Assembly: GCA_963575745.1 (NCBI GenBank)
Contig: CAUYUJ010018327.1
Span: 701,931 to 765,930, forward strand
Direction: 5' to 3'
Length of the DNA: 64,000 nucleotides
From: Prorocentrum cordatum
Lineage: Eukaryota > Sar > Dinophyceae > Prorocentrales > Prorocentraceae
Part shown: positions 35,775 through 47,589 of the stretch, piece after piece
Layout: every line of letters starts with the position of its first letter
Numbering within the stretch: position 1 is the stretch's first letter
Made by a program: the position numbers and the translations under genes
The notes under the pieces: model-generated
What the model was told of the DNA's origin: nothing
Database searches by the model: none
The model's input: the letters and a program-made list of their open reading frames with translations, nothing else

Positions 35775-38700
35775 GGGCCAGGCTATGCCGCCACCTCCCC
35801 GCCCGTCCCGTTGCCCTCGGAAGCTGCCCTGCACGTTCAAGGCCAAGCGCCCATTGGGGGTGCAAGGACTAAACAAGCACAGCCAGCGCACGAGGAAGAG
35901 CCAGAAGCTGTCGACCCGGACGCGTCAGATGAGGAAGATCCCCCACCACCCGACGTTCAAGAAGCGCCCCCGGCTTCAGCGCACGGCTTTACGGAGAAGG
36001 AAGAAACAGACGAGGACGAGTCCAGTGAGTCAGAAGACAAAGTCGAGTCGAATGAATCAGAGGGCGGAGAGGAGGGCGAGCTGGTGGACGTTATGTCCCG
36101 CGGGCGCCCGCCAGAACTGATCCCTCTGGATGTGCTGTCTGGCGCGCTCCCTCAGGCTTCGCGCCGAAGTACTTCTGCCCCGGCGGTTTCCCGACGCTTC
36201 CCAAGAGCGAGCAGATTTCAATCGACGAATGCCAGCAGAGGAAAAGATAAGTCGGAGAAGCTGCGCGCACTGGGCTCGAGCGCGCCGAGAAGGACGAGCA
36301 CGGCGCCTCGCTCATCGGTGAGGGGGGTGACGCGGCACTATGCGCCGCCCCCGTCGAGCTGGCGCGGAAGCTGGAAGAGTTGCGCGACGCTGGCGCGGAG
36401 CCCATCGAGGACCGCGAAAGGAGAGACAGGGGGCATGAGAAGGGGGCCCTCGAATGGGCGCGAGGAGTGGTTGCCGACCCACTACTCGAGTTTCTTCGTC
36501 AATTGTCTGCTGATGATGCCGCGAAAGCTCGTCGATTTCTGCGTGCTCGTCTCAGAGCAGTCGGACCTCGCTGTCTTCCATCCCCGGAACCCCGTCTTAT
36601 CCCTATGGATTTAATCAATGAGAAACGCACACTCGCGTACTATTCGGGCACTGGCGCGGGGGAAGCTGGGCGCCTGGGCTTGCTCATCGTAAACTTGTCA
36701 ATGCATGGCGCGGCCCACGTTCGCAGCTCAGGGGGGTGGATAGGAGCGAGCACTATCGTCGAGATGCTGAACGACGAAGGGCACGACCGAGCGCGGGCGC
36801 GCTTCATGCGCGCCCTCGCCTAAGTCCCCCCCCCCCCGCGCGTCTCAGGTCCTCGGCGCGGACGTGGCGGGCAAGGTCACGGGTCCGACCGCCGAACCCG
36901 ACGATTGGGCGGACAGCTTCGGGCACGCTCCGATGGGAGAAGACGACGCGAATGAGGGAGATCATAGATTGCCGCTTCTGGCGAGAGTGCTATTAATGCT
37001 TCGTGCCCACAAGGGTCATTCCGTTCGGGTTGTAGACCCGAAGCGCATGTGAATTCGGTGCGAAGTTGCTGCGAGATCTTCCCATGAGGCTATTGTCGTT
37101 CCCCTGGATGACGCTACCATGAAGGGGTCTATGACCGGCTATCTTGGAGCGCCGAACAACGATCTGCAGGGGGTCCGCCAATGCAGGTTCATAACTTGTC
37201 TCCCGACTACTGCGGGGCCATACTGCGCTCGACGAACCCGCTGCATAGGTTGGAGAGGTGGGCGCCTATGGAGCGCAATCAGTTGTTGAGAAGACGCAGA
37301 TTGGCGAGAACGGCGAAGCGAACGGAGAGCTGCCAAGGTGGCCCCGACCTGGTGGATGGGCGAGATCGCCAGGACTTGGACGCCAAGGTCATCGGACTTG
37401 ATGATCCGCATCCGTTGTCTGACACGTATGTGGTAACCTCCCAGCCCTGTCTCATTGCTTATCAGGACGTCTGGATACTACATGCCGGCGCTCTGACAGC
37501 TACCCTTCGCCTAAGTGGGCCAACATCCACCCGATTATTCGGCTTGCGGTGTCGGGCATTCAGAATGCATGGTCTACGACCGACGATTCGCGGCCCTGCT
37601 GGTCTACCCAGAATTCGGCACGGCTTGCATTGACTCTGTGAGGCAGAATTGTGAGATCCGCTGCCTGCCCAGTGAGGATGACGGCGACGAGCTCGCTACC
37701 AAAGGCAGGAAGGGCGCGCTATGCGCTCCTACCTTGTGGGGCGACGGATGCCTTGTGTGCTGCAATGATTGCCGAAATCGGACTGGGACGCCGATGTGCT
37801 TCACATGTCGGAAGTCGGTGCAATGCGGGACCCGTATCGTCGATACTGATAATCCAGCCGAAGGTTGTCTACAAGGACTCTGGCCTTGAAAAGAGGGTTC
37901 GCCCGGACGATGTCCGCGACCTCGGGCCGAAGAGATGGACTGGGGCAGACGCTGATCATGTCCAGCGTAATACGCATGAGAAATGGTGCGAGACCATTGA
38001 GAGCGCGATTATCAAACGTCGGGAGAACGCTCTCCACGGCAAGACCGCACACCACAGCAACATCATGGCGGTCTTCGCGCGGTTGCCCACATGTTCAGAA
38101 GATAAGTTGCCGCCGCCGCAGCATCCCCACAAAGTCGAGAAGACGAGGGACCTGGCCCGGAGGTACATCAGGTTCCAGAACGAACGCACCCGCACGCCAG
38201 CGACAGGCACAAATCCGGCGGTTCCTCAAAAAGAATGGTGGCCATAGATCAGCAGGCGGGCGATGGCAGTAGAGGAATATTATATACGGAACCTCTTTCG
38301 ACTGGGATTGCACGAGCCCGGAAGATCGTGACCGAGAAGCGCGCGGATGCGGTTGGTCCGCGCGGTGTGCAACGGCCCCACGTGCAAGTGCCATCGAGCC
38401 GCCCGCCAGCCTCAGGGCTGCCACGGCGGCGGCAATTGAGGAATGCTGACCTTTGGCCGAGTTTCCCCGGCCCCCTCCGCCCACGGCAAGGCCTGCGTAC
38501 TCGGGTGCGCCAGCTGATTATGTCGGCGGCGCACCCATGCGGGGGCCTTCTGCGATGGGCGCAAAGCGGCCTCATTCCGCGCAGCCTGAGGGCCGTCCAA
38601 AGGCAGCAATAAGGGGGGGCGACGGCGCGGGCAAGTGGAAGGACAGCGTGAGCAGTGGCGCAGGAACGAAGGGGGCCGGCAGCCGAGCGCCAGATGATCA

Positions 38701-39510
38701 ACAGGAGTCTCGGCGGCGCCGCGGTGAGAACCCGACGCAGCGGCGCACTCCGCAGTGCTCGGGCGCGGCCTCTTCTGGATGCGCGCCGACGCTCCGCCCT
38801 CCAGCCGCTCGAGACTTTCGTCTACATGCCCCGCGGCACCGCGGGGCGCCGCGGCGCCAGACTTGGCGCGCGCGCGACGCCGCGGAGTAGCAGACTACGA
38901 ATACTTCCACCCTATGGCAGGACAGCGCCAATGACTGGTGGTCATCATGGACGCGGAGCTCGGATGGCTGGAACAACGACAGTTGGGGCGCCCGCCACCG
39001 CTGGCGAGGGTGCGAAGAAGAAAGCGAGGAGGGGGCCTGCGACGATGTCGCTGGGCCCCCCATCGAGTTCAACGATTGCGGCTGGACGGCGTCCGTTTGG
39101 GGCGGTTGGGCCGCCGCGAGACAAGGGTGCGACGCACCTGCGCGCGGCGAGCCAATCTGAGGCCAGACTGCTGGGCGTCGTAGCCTCCGACGCTTTTGTG
39201 AACGATTTGGGGCGTTACTTAAAACGGGAACGCCCGCCCGCGCGCGTGGGGCGCTCCAGGCCGGCCGCGGGGGGCGTCGATTTAGGCGACCCCCCAGGCC
39301 CGCTTAGCCCCCGCAACAACGCTTCCGTAGCTGCGCGCGTTGGCTCTAGCAGGAAAAATACAGCGCCCCGCCCGCCGCGCGCGCGCGCCCTCCCGGCCGG
39401 CCGGGCCCTCTCGCATCCCATATTGTCAACCAAAGCTCAACGGACATCCATGCCGCGCCCATGGCGCGGAGAGATGCATCCCCTACTGAGCTTTCGCCGA
39501 GGATAAACCT

Positions 39511-41745
39511 GAGCAAGAGGCTTCAAGGTGATGAAGGACCACCTATCAATAGAGTTAAAGATGTGCCAATGTCATCAAAGGACTTGTAGCATACTGAAAG
39601 GATGGCCACGCCATACTCGACGCCGCCAGGAAAGCGGCTCGCCCCCGCCTGGAGGGGGGGGGAATTGAAACAAAGAGCATGGGATAAACCAAACAAAGCA
39701 GGTGGCTGGTGGAAGGCGCGCGGGGCCGCATGGCTAAGAAGTACATGAGAAGGCATCTTTGGAGAAATGCCAAGGGCTGACAGAGCTGATAAGGATGCTG
39801 CTGGACTCGAAGCATTGATGCGCAGTTCGCCAGTGACCCATTGGGAAAAGCTTGTTGGTTAATTCCAGTGCTGTCACATCACATGTGTACCTGTACGATT
39901 TGAGGAGTCGTTTAATTATATGATCTTGCGGGCTGCCTTGGCCCTTCCGCTGGCTCTTAGGGAGATTCAACCGGAAGCTTGTTTTCATAATCGCAGATTA
40001 TTTTTGCGTAGCGAATTTATTTAGTGACCTGAAGAAGTTCGAGAGTAAAGTGAAGTGGCGTCGGGTTCTTGGCAAAGACAGAATTCATTCAAAATTGCAG
40101 AATACCGTTTGTGAGCGCAAGGTCCCCCGCGCTGCCGGTAGACCCAAATCTCGGTGCTCTGCTGTCCCGTTTCCGACTCCACGTGGTGGACGCTGTCAAA
40201 AGAGTGCGTTCACAGCACGTTCGGGGCAGGTTTTTCTCCAACGTGTACCCTGTGTCGCGGGTAGTAGCTCGCAGCCTTCTGCTGAGTATGAAATTGGTGG
40301 GGGCCCCAATGACAAGGAGCCAGAGTTCACAGTACTCATGAAGGACCAGTGCGCTAGTGCTTGTCTTGAAATCCTGAATGGCCCTGACTACTGGAAGGTA
40401 CCGCGCAGTCTTGAAGGTCTTCCTTTCGGCAGGCGTACGCTCGCCTTGTTAAGAAAGTTGCGGACCTGGAAGGCGACGCAGATCCCCAGAGGTGCCTCAA
40501 TAGGTCCCTCCGCGCTGGCGGGGGGTATGGACCAACAGATCGAAACTCACATGCAGAACCCATAAAGCCAATGGAGAAGTCACGTTTCGGAAATCTGCAC
40601 ACGGCTCCCAGGAACAAGCAAAGGGGTCTCTCGTTTTTGGGTGGCTGCCCAATTACAGGCCGCCCTGGACGCGGCGCCGGCGGGGCGTATGCTGAAGTCG
40701 GCCCAGGAGTTCGTGGAGAGAGCTCGCACAAAAAATCGTCTCGAAGCCGTTGGGTCCGATGACAGATGTCTTCGTTTAGATGTCAAGTTTGTGTTTCATG
40801 TCTGGGGATCTCGGGTCGTTGGCTGGCGCGGCGGCGCAAATCCCCCCGCCTCGGCCGCGCCGAGAACTATATGAAGTGCTCATGTGGGTTCTGGAGAACC
40901 AATGCCAATCCGTCACGTGTGAGTGCGCCCTCGACCGCGCGTGGCATGTGCGAAAGTGCTCGGGAATGGGCCTTCCCCATTCAGGCCCTGTGGCCGAGGC
41001 TGCGTTTCATGTGCTGGTCGAAAAACGTGGACCTCCAGGAGCGTGGTCTTGGAAGCCGCATTCAGAATCATTCAGTATTCTATTGTTGGTTTAAAGACGA
41101 CATCTTTTCAGTAGCCCGGCGCACTGGTGCTGAAAATCACTTTGTCGCCCACTACTTTTTAAGGGTGTTCAGACTCGGGTGCGGTGCATTTTCGACATAG
41201 TTCTTGAAAGCATTTCGGCCCTCGAAGTGGTTGTCCTCAGCCTGCGTGTTTTCAAACTGTCTGGTCAGATTTGTGTAGTCCCGAAGTCTCGGGATGTGCG
41301 TAGTTGACCACACTTCCAGCCACAAATCCTGCACGAAACTTTGACCAGTGGGGCTCTCAAGTCCCAGCTGAAATTGTGCACGCACTGCGACGACCGGGCG
41401 CAGGTCGCCGCCCACATCATTGAGCGCTTTCGCTTCCAGGGTTCTTCGCAATATCTAATCAATGCGTTGGAGTGCGTGAAAGTCACAGCCCCACTCCCCC
41501 CTTCCAGGCGCGTTGGGGGTGAGTCGGCTGATGCCGTATGGCTCACCACGTCTTTTCATCCTCTCCTGAAATCTTGCCTCAGGAGTGCGGTGTCGAGTTT
41601 CGTGGGTTCAGTTGATTCGAAGATTTTGTGCAACATGTGTAGTAACCGAGCCGACTTCGACGTCGGCGTCAGCTTCCGACGAGGGGGCTGGAGCTTGCAG
41701 TCGCTTTTAAGCGTTCCCGGGCAGGTAGGTTGGGGTCCAAGGTGG
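39511..41745. other. Spacer and degenerate sequence without a recognised gene
   Basis: 39650-40050 is A/T-richer than its flanks. 40050-41200 has short protein-like stretches, such as DPNLGALLSRFRLHVVDAVK near 40140 and SAQEFVERARTKNRLEAVGS near 40700, in changing frames. No family was recognised. Confidence 0.45.
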
Positions 41746-41938
41746 ACTTCTCTTTTCCTTGCTGAGCGCCCGCACGAGCAGATCCGCGGAGAAAGGCAGG
41801 ATACGACATTCGCCAATGCTCTTATTTCGTAGGCATCGCACGTACAGGCAGCAGGGGGAGACACATGATACAAATATGACTGAATGTTGTTTCACCGTAG
41901 TTTTTTGGTTCAGGCGCTTGGTAAGGTCTAGCCACAGC
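41746..41938 (+). repeat. Direct repeat B, right copy
   Basis: Partner of 19920-20111: CCGCACGAGCAGAT, GGCAGGATACGA, CACATGATACAAATAT and TTTTTTGGTTCAGGCGCTTGG are shared. It precedes repeat A here, whereas on the left it follows A. Confidence 0.7.
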
Positions 41939-42017
41939 CTCACGTCCTAATGCGTGGGGCGCCGAACCTCTGACATATCGTGGCCTTGAGTCGTACTGCA
42001 AAAAGTTTGAGGAGGCG

Positions 42018-42580
42018 GAGGAGGAGGAGGAGGTTACCGCTACCGCTGCCCAATCAGCGGGCCACCGTTGTCTTTCGTGTCGCGCGGGGGAGATCTACGT
42101 CCATCGTTGTATTGCACCCCTCCCCCCCTCCTGTTCCCTCTCATGACAGCAATGAGGGGGGAGACTGCGCTGAACATGTGGCCGTGATGTAGGCAGCCGC
42201 TGGTGACGCAGGAAACCGCCCACACGGCTAAGGCGAGAGAGCCACAGGGATGATGTTGCTAACGCCTATTATGGTACCTCTCTTGAAGCCCTCTTCGCAC
42301 GCACGTCTGGCATTAATGCATGTCTGTGTCGCATGCGGTGTGTAAGCTGTTCATGAAGATGACGAGAAGGTGGAGTAGAGGAACGTAGGAAGAACGGGAC
42401 AGGCCACAAGATATCTAGAACCCCGCCGCTCAGACGTGGTAGGGAGCAAGGGGGAGGACAAGCAAGCGTGTCCGTTTTTCGGTCGCTTCTGCGTTGCAGT
42501 CCGTTGCATTGGGTCGGTTCGGTTCGATCGAGTGCTGTGTCGTTACTACATTGCTGCGCCTAGTCTGATTGCAGCCTGTC
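42018..42580 (+). repeat. Direct repeat A, right copy
   Basis: Partner of 19331-19900, same orientation, about 22.7 kb apart. Both copies start at a GGA run followed by GTTAC(C/T)GCTACCGCTGCCC and end at CTGATTGCAGCCTGTC. Confidence 0.85.
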
Positions 42581-43648
42581 GGTTTCGATTTCGCTGTCGG
42601 TTCGGTCGGTTTTCGGTTGTGTTGCCGCCGTGGACGGCCTCGATAAGATTGGAGCCCAGACATCCAGCGCTTCGAGTTTTCTGTGCGTGGGGGCCCCCCT
42701 GACCTCTCGACCCTTTCCCCATGGCCAGTTTCTCACCCCCCGCCGTTTTCTGACGGCCCGAGACCCCCAAACTGGCATCCTGGGGCCAGGAACGGCGACC
42801 AACCAGCCGGCCTGACTTTTTCGAGGCGCGGTGTTCTCCTCCGCTTGACGCATCCTGAAGTGCGCGCGGGCTTTCATTTCCAGGCAGGTGCAGCCGTGGC
42901 GACGAAGAGCGCCCCAAAGGTCGAGAAATGAAGAAAAGCTTCCGAACACCTGTTTCGGATCGAGTCTCAAGCGACAAGAAAAGGAGGCTACGCGTTTCGC
43001 CCCCTGCAGGTTCTTCGAGCAAAATTGCTTACGGTGCAGCATCGAATGAGCAACGTCGGCGATGGGACCAGGGGCGGAGCGGAGAGATGCAGTGTACAGT
43101 GTGTGGGGCCTCTTTCTTCTCGGACCTCTCGCAGTCCGAGGTTCGGGGCCCTCAGGCCGCGCGCCGTGGGCTGGACCGACCCGCGCCGGCCTGGCGGCGG
43201 CCCTGGCGGCAGCCGCGCGCTGGCCCGGGAGAGGGCCGCGCCGCACTTCGCGCCGTGCCGCGCGGGGCTCGCGGGCCACGCGGCGCGCCACGGGGGTGCC
43301 AGGCTGCAGGTCCGGCGATGCCCTGAAGGGGAGTCGTCACCAAAGTGGCCCAGACTTTTTTAGCGTATCGAACAAGTCCGCACGAGGTTCTGTGCGCCAT
43401 TCTGGGCCTCTTGTCAAACGATTCAGGATCAAAAATCGGCCCCAGGGAATGGATCGGGGCTTCGGTCGGCCAGGGAACACAATCAAGACAGGATTTGTTT
43501 GGGGCGGTTCCGCCCGCCCCTTCAAGAGGGTCCAGGAGCTGTTTGGACGATTTTGGGGGTTTTGAACGGGGGACATGGGTCCTGGGGAATCCTCCTGCTT
43601 GAGTTAGTGACCCCGCTAGTGGTGACCTCCTTGACATTGCCTTATCAG
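42581..43648 (+). other. Upstream region or intron before the GNAT exon
   Basis: Largely unique. 43130-43320 is very GC-rich and has Ala/Arg-rich open frames that could encode a targeting peptide, but no donor could be assigned. It ends in CATTGCCTTATCAG, a plausible 3' splice acceptor with AG at 43647-43648. Confidence 0.4.
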
Positions 43649-44519
43649 GGTGGAGGTAGCGACGGGTGCCGACCTGCGACCAGCGGCGGAGATGGCCGTG
43701 CGGACTTTGAGGTGGACGGAGGGCTGGTTAGACAGCCAAGACTTCGACGCCAGCGTATATAGCCGCCTGGCCGACAACGAGGTCAGAGCGTATGCGGATT
43801 GCTACTTGTCCTCGCGGAAACCAGAGCGGACGATGTTGGTGGCGAAGGTGGATGCAGGTGCTGCTCAGGGTGCAGGCGGTGTGGGGGGCTGGGCGTCAGC
43901 ATTTGGCGGCGGGGGTAGCATCGTCGGCTGCATCGGCTGCGAGGTGAAGCGTATGTTGAGAATCACGGGGGATGTGGTGCCTGAGGACTTTGATACTGGG
44001 GGGGTGGATAGTGACGAGTTGACCTACCTGATGCCCATCGTGGCCGATCTTGCCGTCTCGTCGGAGTTTCGTGGTCGGGGCATTGCAAAGGCATTAGTCT
44101 CTGAGTTGGAGGGCGTTGTGATCGGTTGGGGCTACGACGAGGTGGGGCTACTGGTGGAAGCAACAAACTTCCAGGCCATAGGCGTATACGACAGGCTGGG
44201 ATATCGACTGAGTGGGATCAGGCCACAGGAACCAACGTCTTACTTCGACCTCCGAGAGGGGCGTATCGCGACCCGAAGGACGACGGCGCTGGTCCTCCGG
44301 AAGAGCTTGAAGCCCTTCCCGATTGGGGCGCTGGAGAATTTGAATTGGGGCCAGTTGTTTGTGGTATTCGTGATTTTCAATGGGGTGCTCGGCGCCGCCG
44401 AGTCTGGGGCCCTTGAGGCCGCGCTTCCAGCGGAGCTAACGTGGCTCGTGCCTCCGCTGGCGTCGCTGCAGGTTGGGCTATCTTCGGCTGTTTCGAGGAG
44501 TCTGGGCGTGCTGCCGTAG
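43649..44519 (+). CDS. GNAT-family N-acetyltransferase (3' exon)
   Basis: GNAT enzymes move an acetyl group from acetyl-CoA to an amine. Numbering from the codon at 43650, VEVATGADLRPAAEMAVRTL is the usual first strand and helix of the fold. EFRGRGIAKALV holds motif A, the acetyl-CoA pyrophosphate loop (R141, G142, R143, G144, A146). EATNFQAIGVYDRLGYR is motif B, with the Asn and Tyr typical of the family. The stop is TAG at 44517-44519. There is no ATG at 43650 (it is GTG) and the fold already begins there, so coding probably continues upstream across a splice acceptor. The first internal ATG, 43692, would remove strand 1. A hydrophobic tail of about 60 residues (LFVVFVIFNGVLGAAESG) follows the domain and might be membrane-associated. 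A plastid enzyme is possible, since similar GNATs occur in plastids; the substrate is unknown. Confidence 0.8.
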
Positions 44520-46035
44520 GAGCCGGCTGCACTGACGTTAACCTCGAGGGGGACGGCAGTGATCCTGAATGGTTTTTGTGTGCCTAGATTCGGCATCAGA
44601 TAGTGTCGCCCCCGGCAGGACTGAGACCTGGCCCAGTAACGTGTGTGTACATTAGTTCGGGGCCAGCAGTCTTGCCACATCACGGGGTTAGTGGCTCTGG
44701 GGCACAATGCCTTCCGCTCATTGCTCCTCAGACCCTCGGAGGTCGGCGCGTATTTCATTGACCCTGGCAGAGTTCATTGAAGTCTTAGGCGAGGTACCTG
44801 CCTTTGGTGTGTTTCCGCCTTGGGCCCTTCTCACCTCCTCATGCTGCTCCTGCTGCTGCTGCTCCCCGTCCTCCCTCCCCGTCCTCATATCAAGACTTCT
44901 CTTCCCCCTTTTTTCCCTCCCCTGTAATTTGCCATATTTGCTCAAGACGTCGATGGGACGCGTGGCGACCTCGCATCCAGCTCGACAGTTGCTTGTCAAA
45001 GGCCTGTTGGTCCGATCTTTTGCTTTTTATGCTTGCAAGCTCCTGCGTCGTGTTAGGTATTCCTCCTCTGCGCGCGCCACTGGCGCTGCCGATCGGCCAC
45101 CGAGTTGTGCGTCGTCGGCACCTTTGGTCTGATGTGCGATGACAAGTGCATACAACGGAATCCGATCAGAACTGAGCGAAATTGATCGCGTTAATATCCC
45201 CTTGGCCAAACGGATCTGGTCGCGTGCTGGAACATCCACCACCACTTCGCGAATGCGGCAGGACGGCCGCCACCAGCTCGACCGCGTCCGAGGCGGTCGT
45301 GACCGCTTTCGAAGAGAACATTTAATCCTTCACTAAGGAACTCAAGCGATGGGCTGGCAAGGGCAGTTGCGTGACTGGGCCGCTCTGTTGACAAGACTGT
45401 CGGCCCGCTCTTCTGAGCGCTAGAGGCTCGTTGCACCGAGCGTTCCGCCGTTAGTCAGAGGCGCACTCTGGAGCTCGAAAGCAAGCCTCCGTCCCGCATG
45501 CGGCCGTTAACTCTCTGTCCACGCGGCGAGTTTCTGTGCGCCTCGCGTGCATTCGAACAGCCTCACCATGTCTTCGTAGGTTTCGTGGTCATTCACCGCA
45601 TTGCATACCAGACCCTGTTTTGGTACACGGCGTTCGTCCTTCCTCCTTTTCTTCCTCTTCTCCCTTCCTCCCGCAATTGGCCATCGATTCGCTCGATTTC
45701 TGCTTGGATTGTTTCGTTCGGATGCGTTCGCTCTTCTCCGTGGAATTTGTGCCAGGGGACTCGTTGGTGGTGCTTCGACTCCGTGCAACGCGGTTGTTCC
45801 CCTTAGGGCAGCGCGGGGGCCATGTAAGCGGCGCTATTGGGGTGAGTTTCAATGCTTGATCTCTCGTCCTTTGTCCTCGCTCCCTCCGTCTTCGTCGTCG
45901 TTGGTGTCGTCGACTTCCTCCGCCTCCAAGTGGCCTGTTTGCGGCACAGCAACCACGCTGCCTGCTTTGCGTTTTGCTCGTGTGGGGCGAGTCATGGATT
46001 CTGGCGTTCCTATTACGCCCCCACAGAAGATTGAC
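44520..46035. other. Spacer without a recognised gene
   Basis: Includes a CTGCTGCTGCTCC-rich patch near 44840-44880 and C/T-rich patches near 45640-45680. Open frames are short and match nothing I know. Confidence 0.55.
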
Positions 46036-46139
46036 AGCCCACACACGCACACGCACGCACGCACACACACATACACACTCACACGTACACACATACACAC
46101 ATCTATATGTATATACACGTATGTATGTATGTATGTATG

Positions 46140-46170
<31 letters not shown>

Positions 46171-46622
46171 GTATGTATGTATGTATGTATGTATGTATGT
46201 ATGTATGTATGTATGTATGTACGATTATATGTACGTGTGTATGTTTGTATGTACGTACGTATGTATGTATGTATGTGTGTATATGTATGTATGTATGTAT
46301 GCATGTATGCATGTATGCATGTATGCATGTATGCATGTATGCATGTATGCATGTATGCATGTATGCATGGATGCATGGATGCATGGATGCATGGATGTAT
46401 ATGTATGTACGTATGCAATTGTGTAAGTATGTATGCATGTATGTATGCATGCATGCATGCATGTATACATGCATGCATCTATGTATGTAGGTATGTATGT
46501 GTGTATGTATGTATGTATGTATGCATGCATGCATGCATGCATGCATGTATGTATTTATGTACGTATGTATGTATGTGTGTATGTATATGTGTATGCATGT
46601 ATGTATGTATGTATATATATAA
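46036..46622 (+). repeat. (CACA)n, (ATGT)n and (ATGC)n microsatellites
   Basis: CACACGCACG repeats at 46040-46100, then almost 500 bp of GTAT/GCAT tetranucleotides, for example ATGCATGTATGC at 46300-46400. The Tyr/Met/Cys and His/Ile/Thr readings are artefacts. Confidence 0.9.
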
Positions 46623-46630
46623 ATATATAT

Positions 46631-47324
46631 GTCGGCGGTGCGCCGTGGCACGAAGCCCCCCCCCCAGCACTACCGGGGGGGTTCGTGCACTACCGGGGGG
46701 TTTCGTGCAGCCCGCACCGGGTGCCGCCAGCGGCTTAGAACACCCCCCCCTTGCCGCTTTACCGGGGGGGTTCGTGCAGGCCGCACTGCGTCTACCTGGG
46801 CTCCCCCCCCCCCCTGTGGGAGTGGGGGGGTGGGAGTGGGGGGTGGGTTGGGGGGGGGGCAGGGGGGCGGTTGGGAAGGGTGGCTCCCTGTCGAAGTGTG
46901 GCGTGTGCTCGCCTTGTGTTCTCTATTCGCGTCTGCTCGCCTTTGTTCCGCCGCAGCCTCTCGTATTGTGGCTCATGGCCACAATACGAGAGGCTGCGGC
47001 GCAACTCCCGAGAGCCGCTGTGGGGGGTCGACGGCACGGCCGCGTAGAGAAGAACAGTGCCGCCGTGTTCCGGCACGGCCCTGGGATGCAATGCCGCCGC
47101 CGTGTTCCAGCCCGTCCTGGTAAGATTCGCGCGTCGGGGCTGGGTTTCGCGCGTGCTGGGAGCGCGCCGCTTACGGAGGGGTTGCGTCCTTACCGGGGGG
47201 GTCGTGCAGCCTACCAGAGGAGGTCGTGTTTACCGGGGGGGTTCGTGCAGGCTCGCACCGGGAATGGCGCCAGCTCGAAACCCCCGGGGGGGGGGGTTTT
47301 CGCTCCGCACCGGGCACCGCCGAC
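46631..47324. mobile_element. Element of about 0.7 kb with terminal inverted repeats, in a TA microsatellite
   Basis: The left end GTCGGCGGTGC (46631-46641) is the exact reverse complement of the right end GCACCGCCGAC (47314-47324). Looser similarity continues inward to a C-run on the left and a G-run on the right. Both ends abut ATATAT. Inside are several TACCGGGGGGGTTCGTGCAG words (about 46671, 46759, 47188, 47231) and a perfect hairpin at 46949-47001. There is no transposase. The structure fits a non-autonomous DNA element (MITE-like), but with one copy this is an inference. Confidence 0.5.
46949..47001. repeat. Perfect 24-bp inverted repeat with 5-nt loop
   Basis: The arms 46949-46972 and 46978-47001 pair without mismatch around the loop TCATG. 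The arms contain GCAGCCTCTCGTATTGTGGC and its complement. It lies near the middle of the inverted-repeat element. Confidence 0.9.
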
Positions 47325-47367
<43 letters not shown>

Positions 47368-47506
47368 AATGTAGGTAGGTAGGTAGGTAGGTAGGTAGGT
47401 AGGTAGGTAGGTAGGTAGGTAGGTAGGTAGGTAGGTAGGTGGTAAGGTATAATTGTAGGCTTTTATATATATATACACATTTATATGTGTATATATATAT
47501 ATATGT

Positions 47507-47579
<73 letters not shown>

Positions 47580-47580
47580 C
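47325..47580 (+). repeat. (TA)n, (GT)n and (GTAG)n microsatellites
   Basis: TATATATA, then GTGTGTGTG, then about 70 bp of TAGG repeats (47370-47440), then more TA repeats to 47575. Confidence 0.9.
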
Positions 47581-47589
47581 GTAGTAGGC

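Larger units (their letters stand above)
28960..39510 (+). other. Unidentified block of broken, coding-like DNA (about 10.5 kb)
   Basis: Protein-like text on the + strand hops between frames every few hundred bases and fits no family I know. Examples: 29330-29520 (GCPPIAEFIGDPDRTWQEQF, RDLVDVAETILKNPETEKRY), 30389-30682 (CLYPSTWHLAQRDVDDGALR), 32190-32390 (ARFVGQNIFDFARRNVPIRD), 33230-33350 (YTYPYGDRIAYPAMLSDSDL), 33840-34015 (DIAELSVDVQPDRAIVTLPF) and 34660-34850 (DVYWGTELDKDQFYEEYDAP). It lies on the same strand as the copia element and inside the A/B direct repeats. It may be a second dead mobile element, a viral insertion or a decayed gene. No RT, integrase, helicase or transposase motif was found. 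Confidence 0.45.

Noticed and set aside
19331-42580. Repeat A as simple LTRs of the copia element
   Set aside because: The copia domains end near 28.6 kb, repeat B interrupts with mirrored order, and 14 kb of other sequence would be included.
46103-46651. Frames rich in MYVC / HTYI
   Set aside because: Direct translation of ATGT/ATGC microsatellites.
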